From positions 1-64,000 of the forward strand of contig CAZQDZ010000027.1 of assembly GCA_964591455.1 (NCBI GenBank): a stretch of 64,000 bases of DNA. The letters are read 5' to 3'. How positions within the stretch are numbered: position 1 is the first letter of the stretch; each line of letters starts with the position of its first letter. The notes beneath the pieces are model-generated. The model saw nothing but the letters and a program-made list of their open reading frames with translations. It was not told where the DNA came from and searched no databases. Both the position numbers and the translations under genes were made by a program. The stretch is from RFSX01 sp964591455. GTDB lineage: Bacteria; Bacteroidota; Bacteroidia; Chitinophagales; Saprospiraceae. Positions 45,135-55,300 of the stretch are shown here, in pieces.

Positions 45135-45680
45135 CTAATACTGTCTCTTCTTTACATAACATTCGATGCCTTGTCTGTTAATCGCATTTGACACTTCTAA
45201 TGCAGCGCTATAGGAATCATGTCTTGAAGCGATGACAGTATGATATTGTGATCGGTCAAAGATGCCAATTTCCGCACTTGGATATCCCAAATTATTGAGC
45301 TTTCTTGCCATACCATTTGCATTCGACTCCACAAGATAATTACCAGCGATAACCATATAATCACCAGAACTACTACTTGTATATGAAGGTGTAGAAGTAT
45401 AACTATCATCTGAATCATCTGTCGATGTGAAATCTATATCCGTAGCCTCATCTCCACTCACAAAGTCAGAGTCATCATATTCTTCTGAATCATCTGAGAA
45501 GATGTCTTCACTTATTTCATCTACAAACTCATCCGTATCATCTATAATCTCATCGATGGTCTCAGTGGTATCATTCAGTATGTCATCCTTGTCTCCGCAA
45601 GAATTGAATGCAGTACTCATCCAAAGAAAGATCGCAGTCATCGCTGCAATCATAATTATGATTTTTGGTAGTCTACCCAT
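45135..45680 (-). CDS. SPOR domain protein, probable lipoprotein
   Basis: The 181-residue protein starts with a hydrophobic segment (LPKIIIMIAAMTAIFLWM) ending near FNSC, a plausible lipobox. A long acidic Asp/Glu/Ser stretch follows (about residues 35-110). The C-terminal ~70 residues are a SPOR domain (YMVIAGNYLVESNANGMARK and YHTVIASRHDSYSAALEVSN), which in other proteins binds denuded peptidoglycan glycans at division sites. It is convergent with the glycosyltransferase gene, 3 bases apart. Confidence 0.8.
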   Translation of the reverse strand: MGRLPKIIIMIAAMTAIFLWMSTAFNSCGDKDDILNDTTETIDEIIDDTDEFVDEISEDIFSDDSEEYDDSDFVSGDEATDIDFTSTDDSDDSYTSTPSYTSSSSGDYMVIAGNYLVESNANGMARKLNNLGYPSAEIGIFDRSQYHTVIASRHDSYSAALEVSNAINRQGIECYVKKRQY

Positions 45681-45866
45681 TTTTATCGGTGTTATAAGTT
45701 CAATCTCCTTGAAATCTCAATTAATGGAGACAAAATAATAGCTAAAGATATAACATATTATAATAAAATATAATGTTTAATCAAGTGATTATTAAATTAT
45801 TGGTCCAACAATGCACGGATTTAGCCATTTATACTGAATAAGAATGAAAGAAAGAGGGAGGGCATA

Positions 45867-45944
45867 GTCTTAATGGAGAACCTGCTAAGAAAAGCAGAGT
45901 TCTCCAAGACGTCTAACTGAAAAGGATACATAGCGAGTATCCTT
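45867..45944. ncRNA. Unassigned structured segment (two adjacent stem-loops)
   Basis: The first element is a 17-bp stem with small bulges: GTCTT (45867-45871) pairs with AAGAC (45906-45910), GGAGAAC (45875-45881) with GTTCTCC (45899-45905), and CTGCT (45882-45886) with AGCAG (45893-45897), leaving loop AAGAAA. A second hairpin, AAGGATA/TATCCTT (45922-45928, 45938-45944), follows after 11 bases. No T tract follows either one, so they do not look like terminators. Strand and function are unknown; a small RNA or 5' leader structure is possible. Confidence 0.3.
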
Positions 45945-46013
45945 ATATAATTGATATAGATTTCTTGGTTTTTGCTGCCTGATGTTTAAAAAAATCTTGA
46001 AGACCTTAACCAA

Positions 46014-46053
46014 TAAAAAAGCCCTAAGAGAGTTAAGTTGACTCTCTTAGGGC
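46014..46053 (-). terminator. Intrinsic terminator of the 1029-residue surface-protein gene
   Basis: A perfect 13-bp stem GCCCTAAGAGAGT / ACTCTCTTAGGGC (46021-46033, 46041-46053) with a 7-base loop is followed on the minus strand by a T6 tract. It lies 48 bases past the stop codon at 46102. Confidence 0.9.
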
Positions 46054-46101
46054 ACAAAGAAAAAGTGTATTTGTTTTTTGGGATTATATTTTTATCCGCA
46101 T

Positions 46102-49100
46102 CTATTTCAATACGGTGAGACTTCCTTTCTTATTAACAGTTGTCCCATCTATTATTTCGAAAACTATAAAATATGCAAAGACGGCAGGCTGAACTTCTTT
46201 ACCTCTGAATCTTCCATTCCAACCAAGATAAGAGTCTAAGTTGCCATCATGAGAATCTACAAAGACTGTTTCTCCCCATCTATCCAATATTCTTAATTCT
46301 TGTATACCTACTACTGAGGCATTAGCCCCTACAGTAAATACAGCGTCACCATCATCTTCACCTAATCTTATGACATTAGGTACATAGATATCTACTATTA
46401 GCTCGACATCTACTCTGACTCTTTTGACCACTTCGCATCCGTTTACTGATACTGCTTCCAGCTCAAAGAATGTGTCTTCTAAAGGTGTGAACCCATCTAG
46501 TTCTCTGCTAGTACTGACGATATCACCCGCTTCATTGAACCAGTGAAATGATACAAAATTCTCATCCACTTCTGTCGGCTCTATAATTAATTCTTCTCCT
46601 ATAGTTAGGGATACTTGCTCCTCTAACTGGAAGTCTCCTAACTCAGAATCGAAATCTAATACTAAAGTGACGACACTATCGCAGCCGAATACATTGGAGA
46701 ATCTTTCTGTATAGACACCTGTTTCTGTCAATTCATTCCCGAAGAATGTCACGATATCTCCTGGACATATCTCTACGAATTCTTCTCTCTCATTGAGTGG
46801 TAATACATCTAGATGAATTATTATCGTACTATCACATCCTGTAGTAAATGAAGGCACACTTGTCATATAGGTTCCAGAAGTATCTGCCTCTATATCCTCA
46901 AAAATATATAGCTCTCCTTCACATATCTCCGCATCGAATTCTATTGGCTCTATTTCAGGATAAAAATCTAATGTTACATTAATCGTACTATCACACCCTG
47001 TAAAATTGTTTGTCACTATAGTGTATGTTCCAGGCTCAGTATAGATCTCTCCTTCTATCTCAAAACTATCTCCCTCGCAAATCAATTCATTTAATGAAGT
47101 ATCTGTAACTGGGTTAACAATTAGGTTGACAGTTATTAAGCTATCACAACCATCTGGATCTACAAACGTCGTGGAAAATGTCCCAGTCTCCGTTAACACA
47201 AGATCATGTCGCTCATATACCTCTCCTTCACAGATAGCAACACTTTCGTTCACTTCTATCTCAGAACTGAATCGAAGATCAATTATAAGTGAGGTATCAC
47301 ATCCTTCATTTAGATTTTCTACTATGAATGGATACAAGCCTTCTTCTGTAAGCTCCTGACCTTGGAAAGTAATAGTATCACCATCACAAATCTCCTCCAC
47401 TCGCGTCATCTCTGGCAAAAATCCAGCAGTTAATTGAACCATTATTGTACTATCACATCCCATGCTTGAATTTGTGGTAGCTATATGCGATCCTGGCTCA
47501 GTAGTAGACAAATCATATAATTCAAAAGTCTCTCCAGGACATAACATGGCTGTCGTATCACCAACAACTTCATCTAATACTGTCAACGTCACTTCGTATA
47601 CTTCATCACATTGACCAGGCACTTGTATTAATCCCATATACACACCAGAGCTATCTTCTTTGATTCCAAAATCATCAAAGACTTCTCCTGCACAAATCGT
47701 TACATCTTCTGATATCACATCTGGTGGAATATCTACTAATTCAAGTTGAAATATTTCTGTACACTCACCAAGCGTCTCTTCTATGTCCGTGTATGTACCT
47801 GGTTCAGAAATCGTCATACCCCTCCATTCGAAATCAAGTCCCTCGCATATGGACGCTTGCTCCATGATTGGCTCTGGTGCTGTTAGCGTTAGTTCTAGTA
47901 CATGTAGTACATCACATTCGCCAGCATTGGTTTCTGTGTCTTCGAATCTACCTGCCTCAGATAAGGTCATTCCTCTCCACTGAATGCTTCCGCCTTCGCA
48001 GACATCCATTGTCTCTATTCTTTCTTCTACATTAGATTCTTCTATAATAAAAGTGATTATACTATCGCATTCACCCAGAGAAGACTCATGGGTAAAAGTT
48101 CCTGCAAGGTCTGTAGAGAAATCTCCTCTTTCGAATATTTGTCCTCTACAAAAAGTGCCTTCAATTGTTTCAGCAATAGGCGGGTCCACTTCTAGAATGA
48201 CAGTTACTATACTATCACATCCTTCTGCACTCTGGTATATAATATCATAACTGCCCGCCTCGGATACACTGAGATCTTCCATCTCGAATACACCACCTTG
48301 GCATATAGATGCAGGCAAATCAGTTCTTATTTCTGGTCTTACATCTAGGTCAATCACAAAGGTAGAATCACACCCAAACATTGGATCCTGACTCATAACT
48401 GTATGTGTGCCTGTTTCTGTTAGAATGGCATCCCGAAAGAAAAGTGTATCACCAAAGCAAATTGAATTTTCGAGAAACTGCGTTTCCAGTGATGAAAATC
48501 TAATATCGTAGGAGGTGATAATACTATCACACCCGCCCACAGCTCTGATGGTATCTATCAGCATCAGATCGGTCGTGGTCGTAATACTTCCACATTCACT
48601 GACGAAGGTAGCGCCTTCACACAAGTCTAAGTCTACAACCTTATTGGTGAAGTCTACAAAAACAATATTAAGACATACCAAACTGTCACAGCCTTCACTT
48701 GTACTTGTTTTGAATTGTTGTTTACCCTCTTTGAAGAAAGGGAATCCACCGATAATGATTGTATCGCCTTCGCAAATAATAAGATCACCTAAATCTTCGA
48801 AAAACTCTTCTGCCTCTACTTTATAAGGTTCTGAGGCAACACAGCCTGCAGGTGTCTCTGCTACAACTTGATAACAGCCGTTCCCTAATGGAAAAAACTT
48901 GTGAATTTCAATCTCTGATGATGTCTGATTTTCCAGAGCAACACCATCTTTATACCATTGGTATGAAGTGGCGTCGGGCACATCCAAGGTGAGATCTATT
49001 CTCCTACAAGGATTACCAAATACATCAGTAAGTGGTAAAATGTTTGTGCACTCGCATTCATTGTCATTGAGGTCGATGAGACCATCGCCGTCATCGTCAA

Positions 49101-49191
49101 TGCCATTGTTGCAAATTTCTTGAGCAGATACTGATAATGCCGTACATAGAGACATAAGTATCCATACGAATTTTAAATTGACCTTAAACAT
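46102..49191 (-). CDS. Repeat-rich secreted protein with T9SS type B (gliding motility-associated) C-terminal domain
   Basis: The 1029-residue protein has a signal peptide (MFKVNLKFVWILMSLCTALS, cleaved near SAQ). A short Asp/Cys-rich segment follows (EICNNGIDDDGDGLIDLNDN, related to calcium- or metal-binding DxDxDG loops), then an Ig-like segment. About 14 tandem units of 45-55 residues fill the middle, each starting with a C-E-G-D type motif and ending with GCDS-I-V-L. Two Cys per unit suggest one disulphide each. The end (DIYVPNVIRLGEDDGDAVFT, ILDRWGETVFVD, GWNGRFRGKEVQPAVFAYF) is a complete type B sorting domain. The product is expected on the cell surface. It follows the giant gene by 124 bases. 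Confidence 0.87.
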   Translation of the reverse strand: MFKVNLKFVWILMSLCTALSVSAQEICNNGIDDDGDGLIDLNDNECECTNILPLTDVFGNPCRRIDLTLDVPDATSYQWYKDGVALENQTSSEIEIHKFFPLGNGCYQVVAETPAGCVASEPYKVEAEEFFEDLGDLIICEGDTIIIGGFPFFKEGKQQFKTSTSEGCDSLVCLNIVFVDFTNKVVDLDLCEGATFVSECGSITTTTDLMLIDTIRAVGGCDSIITSYDIRFSSLETQFLENSICFGDTLFFRDAILTETGTHTVMSQDPMFGCDSTFVIDLDVRPEIRTDLPASICQGGVFEMEDLSVSEAGSYDIIYQSAEGCDSIVTVILEVDPPIAETIEGTFCRGQIFERGDFSTDLAGTFTHESSLGECDSIITFIIEESNVEERIETMDVCEGGSIQWRGMTLSEAGRFEDTETNAGECDVLHVLELTLTAPEPIMEQASICEGLDFEWRGMTISEPGTYTDIEETLGECTEIFQLELVDIPPDVISEDVTICAGEVFDDFGIKEDSSGVYMGLIQVPGQCDEVYEVTLTVLDEVVGDTTAMLCPGETFELYDLSTTEPGSHIATTNSSMGCDSTIMVQLTAGFLPEMTRVEEICDGDTITFQGQELTEEGLYPFIVENLNEGCDTSLIIDLRFSSEIEVNESVAICEGEVYERHDLVLTETGTFSTTFVDPDGCDSLITVNLIVNPVTDTSLNELICEGDSFEIEGEIYTEPGTYTIVTNNFTGCDSTINVTLDFYPEIEPIEFDAEICEGELYIFEDIEADTSGTYMTSVPSFTTGCDSTIIIHLDVLPLNEREEFVEICPGDIVTFFGNELTETGVYTERFSNVFGCDSVVTLVLDFDSELGDFQLEEQVSLTIGEELIIEPTEVDENFVSFHWFNEAGDIVSTSRELDGFTPLEDTFFELEAVSVNGCEVVKRVRVDVELIVDIYVPNVIRLGEDDGDAVFTVGANASVVGIQELRILDRWGETVFVDSHDGNLDSYLGWNGRFRGKEVQPAVFAYFIVFEIIDGTTVNKKGSLTVLK

Positions 49192-49315
49192 CCTTTCTTT
49201 GTTTCATTCTTATTACATACAATCCTAAGTGTACTTCCAGGTTACTTTTGGACTATATGGTGATTCCTAATAAATATTATTCTATTGGAATTTTAGTGTT
49301 AAATAATTATCTCAA

Positions 49316-52300
49316 TTATGGGCTTATTATAGTACATCCATTACTATCAGTTACTTGTATACAATAAGTGGTCCCACCGTTCAATCCAGTTAAAGTGTAA
49401 TCCCCAATTGACAAGAGGTTTGCATTTCCAACCTCATTTCCTTCAGTATTTTGCCATTCTATCGTGAATGGTCCAGTTCCATTTAGTACTGTTACTGTGA
49501 CTTCTCCAGAGCCATCTTCGCAGTAATCATTCTCTACGACGACTGCAGAAGCATCTAGTGATTCATTCACATTTACAGTTACTTCATCTGTCGCAGTACA
49601 GCCTTCTGCACTAGTGACAGTCACTGTATAAGTTGTTGTCGTAGTAGGGAAAGCCATTGGGTCCGCCACATTAGGATCTGATAATCCAGTTGCAGGGCTC
49701 CACTCGAAAGTAGTGCCAGTTCCAGTTGCCATGAGTTGGATGCTGTCACCTTCACAGATAGTGACATCTATGCCTGCATCAGCGGTAGGAATATCAAATA
49801 TCTCTACCTCAGTAGTTGCAACTGCCGGACAGCCTAGTGCATTTGTATAAGTATATTCTACTGTATATATCCCTGGTCCAGCCACAGCTACATCTATGCT
49901 TGCAGTTCCGTCGCCATTATCTGCAAGTCCAGTTTGTGGTGTAAATACTCCCGAATCGCCTACTTCTGTTCCTGGCACTGGTGATGCACTAATGACTATA
50001 TCGTTACCATTTACACATTGATCAGTTGGATCATTGATTACCGCTAAAGGATCACTGACAACAACTATCACTTCATCTATTGTCTCACAACCATTTGCAT
50101 CTGTAATGGTAACATTATAGGTCGTACTTGTCGTCGGCGTCACAGTGACTGATGCATCGGTAGATCCTGTAGGGTCATCCCACTGATAAGTCGCTCCTCC
50201 TGATGCTGTTATAGTCGCTGAACCTCCTATACATATAGTATGATCAGGTCCCACTTCTCCTTCCACAGGAATGTCTGTTATTACAACTTCCTCTAGATCA
50301 CCTCCACAAAGTGTAACAGGATCTCTGACCACTAACTCATATACACCGGCTGGCAAATTATCATAAGTAATGGTCCCATCAGAATCGTTGACTATTGGCT
50401 CATATGTCATACCGCCATCTAAAGAAAACTCTAGATTAGTAATACCTGCCACGTCATCAAATTCTATTGTGATAGATCCATTGTCCACTCCACAAGTCGC
50501 GTCTACACTTGTAACATTTGTTACTGCTGGTGTATCATTAACGATAACAGTAATGTCATCTGTGCCAGTACATCCATTCTCGTCAGTTACTGTGACCACA
50601 TAAGTCGTCGTCATAGTAGGACTCACAATTGGATTTTGTATGTTAGGATTAGACAGGCCTTCTATTGGACTCCATTCGTAAGTTAGACTTCCAGTCATTG
50701 TAGGATCTTCGAGATATATATTAAACTCAGAAAAATTAAGCATATCACCTCCTTCTGTATCCATACCATTCTTGAAGATATATCTGACTTCGTCTCCAGA
50801 GATGGCTGAAATTGCAGGCGTTGCAAAAAGTTCTCCATTGCCCGATCCAGTAACGATGTTACTTTCATAGACAACCACACCACCACTAAGAATCTGTATC
50901 ACTCCACCATTACCACTTGTAGTACAACAATCATTTCGTCTATCTATGGATACATCATTTATGCTAAATGTGCCTCCAAGACTATATCCTATACCCCAGT
51001 CTTGTCCAGAATTGATTCTAGTAGCGTGAAATGATCTTCCCCCAGTATCATCTACGTTGTTAAACAAGCTTTCTATAGATCCCAATTCTGATTGGTGAGT
51101 GGCATTGATTACTTGAAAGTTTCCAGAGTTAAATGGTGCCTCTAACTGTGTACCTAACTGACCTGACTCTCCCAAACATAGTGTAATGTCTGGTCCTGCA
51201 TCCACAACTGGATTAGGATTAACTGTAACTGTTACCTGATCTGTATCGAAACAGGTGCCGTCAGTTACCGTTACAGTATACGTGGTTGTTACAGACGGAT
51301 TGACTGTAATAGATTCTGTCGTAGATCCTGCTGGATCATCCCACAAGTAAGTCATGCCTCCTGTTGCAGTTAGAGTCACAGGGTCACCGCCTTCGCATTG
51401 GGCCATATCAGGTCCAGCATTAGCAATTACATTCTGATCGACCACTACCTCAAAACTTAATCTAGAAACACAACCATTTTCATTAGTCAATTCACCAGTA
51501 TATATACCTGCATCGTCTAATCCAAGATTGTTAAACACAACAAGCTCATCTTCTTCATTATCAATATTGCCATCTTCATCTCTCCATACCCAGCCTGTAT
51601 TGATATTCGGCCCACCATCAAACTGCAAGTCAGTGATACCAGTACCTTCACATAGATATACTATACATTCTCCAGTAAAAGGCATCCACTGTTGCCAGTT
51701 GGCATCATCATATCTGACTCTATATCTTTCACAGAAAATAACAGTCGAGTCTTGTACCGTTACAGTTGCATTAGCTGTAGAAACACATCCAGTTTCATCA
51801 GTTGCTATAACTGTGTAAACAGTCGTCATGTCAGGTGTTGCAATCGGATTAGCAACAGTCGCATCACTTAATGTCGCTGCAGGGCTCCAATCATATGTTA
51901 TCGTTCCAAATCCCGTAGCGATAGCATTCAGTGCGGCTTCTTCTCCTACACAAATTGTTACGTCATCCACTACAACATCACAAGGACAGACATCTATCTC
52001 TATTTCATTAGAAGTATATGTTTCTGCGCAGCCTAGAATACTTGCCACTCTTCTGTATTGCTTTACAACTAATTGTACTGGAGGATCATAGCTCTCACCA
52101 TTAGCTGTAGGAATTATTGTCCATGGTGTAAATCCACCAGCTCCATCACTTTCTCTACATTCCCAAGTATAGACAATAGAAGGTTCTACACAACCTGTAT
52201 CAGCAGGGTCGCAAGAGAAAGCAGGGGTAACACTTAATATTGTCTCCGGATTATTTTCTGGACAGACCATTGCTGGAGTAGAGATTTCTCCTGGGTCCAA

Positions 52301-55300
52301 TTCAAGTACATTCACTTGTACAGTGTCCATGTCCTCACAACCATTTGCATCTAAGATATGGAGGATGTATTCTCCTTCTTCACTAACGTTGATATCTGCA
52401 TCATTACTAGCAAATCCGTTAGGTCCTGTCCAATTATAGGTAAATGGTTCTGTTCCTGCGGTAACAATCGGAGTAAAGGCCGCTGTTTCGCTTGGACATA
52501 TTTCTTCGTCTAGGCCTGCATCTACTGTAGGCTCTATAATATCTTGAATCGCAGCATCATCTATATCTAGTAGACATCGGTCATCTCCTCTTCTTACAAT
52601 CAGATCATAAGTACCTGGAGTGATATCTGTAAATGTGATCGTCTCATTCGAAACTGGCACTGCTGGTTCGAAAGTAGCGCCACCATCTAGTGAGAATTCA
52701 AGGTCGGTTGCACCTACGACTGTTGTCCATGTTACAGTTATACTTCCAAAATCCTCACCACAGATTGCATCTTCACTTGTCACTACAAAATCATCTGGCA
52801 AGTCGAATACATTCACGATTACATCATCTATTTCTGTACAACCATTTACATCAGTTACTGTAACCATATACGTAGTTGTGCTTGTAGGGTTGGCTACGGG
52901 ATTTGCTATATTAGGATTACTGAGTCCAGTAATAGGTCCCCAAGAATATATAACTCCACCTGTAGAAGTTGCATTTAACTGCACGTCTTCCCCTACACAT
53001 ATTTCCTCATCAGGTCCAGCATCAAGTTCCAGTTCTGGTCTCACTGTTACAGTAACTTCTCCTGTGACAGAACAACCTCGTGAATCTACAGCAGTCACTG
53101 TATAGATGGTAGTTTCCACTGGTGTAGCTATTGGTGTAGCACTATTAGGATTATCTAATCCAGTAGCGGGTGACCAAGTATAATCGAAAGATCCTGTACC
53201 TTCACCTACAGCAGAAAGCTGGACAGACTCTCCTATACAAATTGTCTCATCTGCTTCTGCAAGCACCTCACATGGACACAGTTCTATAGTAATAATATTA
53301 CTGCTTTCAAAATCATCACATCCTTCTATAGAAGCCAATCTTCTATACTGCTTATCTGTCATCTGTACTGGAGGATTGTAGGTTTCTCCATTTGCACCAT
53401 TGATTGTCTCCCAGTCTAACCAGCCTCCTGCGCCATCACTTTCTCTGCATTCCCATACATAGTCAATTATTGCTTCTTGACAACTTTGTGGTTCTACTAC
53501 AAGATTATCGATCCAGAAATTCTCCTCTGAGTTTCCAAACTCTACATGAAATCTTACATTGTTGACGTTGTCACTATTTACAAAATTAAATGAGTAACTA
53601 TTTACTGATGTACTCAGAGTGAATACTTGCTGAGCTAGTGTAGAGAAATCATCTAAATTGATAATTCTAATTCTTATATCCCTTGCGATTTCTGCTCTTG
53701 CTTCGAAAGAAATCTCATAAGTTTCACCAGCAAGCAGACCTGTTATTATTTGTTGTAATCTTATATGGTTAATAGCAGGAGTAGTCGTCGTTACATCCAC
53801 AAAAATGGAATTGTCACCGGACAGTTGTCCACTATTATCTATAGAGGTTGTAGCGACTCCTCCATTCTCTGTATGAAGAAACCAATCGCTACCAATATCA
53901 TTTATAAATTCATGATTGTCTAATAAGTTACATGAACTTCCTGGCTCTAAGCTTTCTATAGGCTCAGGATTATTAGAAGGACAAGCTATTATCGGTTCTG
54001 AAATTTGTCCTGGTTCTACCTCCAAATGTCTTAGCGTTACATCGTCAGTTGCGGTACAGCCATTATCATCTGTAACAGTAACTGTATAGATACCATCTTC
54101 CACCATGGTGATGCTAGCATCAGATGATGTAAAGTTGCTGGGCCCTGACCAACTAAAAGTTAAATTACTATCATTAAGAGTTCTTTCACTTAAGCAGTTT
54201 GTCCCTATATATACTGGACTGGTCGTAGTCTCTAGTACTTGAATATAACCGCTCTCAACTGGACTAGAAGGTAATCCAAAGTCAAAACCATATAGAGTGG
54301 TTCCATTCGCAGTTTTAATAACAATACTAGTAACAGAAATATCACGTCCAATCATATTGACTACATAAGAACTACTTATAGCAGGGTTATGAATGACTGT
54401 CTGAAACTCATTTGGGCTGGTGCTTATAGATTCTGAAACACCATCTACTATCACATTTCCAGATCTCCCATAAAAACGGTCACCAATAGTCGTTTCTATA
54501 ATAACTTCAAGTGGAAAATCTAAATTCAAAACAAAACTATAATCATCTCCAAAAATTAAATCCCTGTTTAGATCATTAAGACTTCCTCTGTCACGAGCAT
54601 TATCAATATCACCTTCAAGATTATAAGTCAAACATGGTCTACATTCACCACCAGGGCAATTGTCTACATTACCTGTCATAGCGGTTGTCGTTCCTACATC
54701 ACCATCACAAACGACTTGATCTAAACCAGCATTTACTTGTGGACCTGGTTCATCAAATATTATTGCATCGTCTATATCAATAGCACAACCACTGTCAGCA
54801 TCTGCCACCAATACATTATAGTTCCCTACTGGCAAATTACTATAGGTCACTGTACCATCCGCATCAGGTACCGGCGTCTCCCATGTAAGTCCACCATCAA
54901 GTGAAAACTCAATGTTAGTAATTTCAGAGACATCATTAAAGTCTATTGTTATAGATCCATTCTCTAATCCACAAGAAGCATTTTGAGAAGTTACAAGACT
55001 AATAACAGGTGTGGCGTTTACTACAAAAATATCTGTTGCAATATTCTCACAACCGTTCGCATCTGATACCGTATAGGTAATAACATGATCTCCAGATCCT
55101 GCTGCAGATGGATTAAATATATCTCCAGTGACTCCTGTTCCTGAATAGGTCCCACCTGTAGGGATTCCTCCGAAGAGGACTACTGATGTTTCAATATCAC
55201 ATGCTTCAGGCACGTCAAGAGCTAGATCCACTGTAGGTAGATCAAAGATCTCTACATCAACACTAGCAGCAGCTATACATCCAGATACCGTGGTTAATGT

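Larger units (their letters stand above)
45681..46101. other. Intergenic region with structured segment and terminator
   Basis: This 421-base gap between two minus-strand genes has no reading frame that looks coding. It holds an extended stem-loop (45867-45910), a second hairpin (45922-45944) and the terminator of the upstream surface-protein gene (46014-46053), each listed separately. 45690-45860 is AT-rich and probably contains the promoter of the SPOR gene, but no good match to TAnnTTTG was found. Confidence 0.5.
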
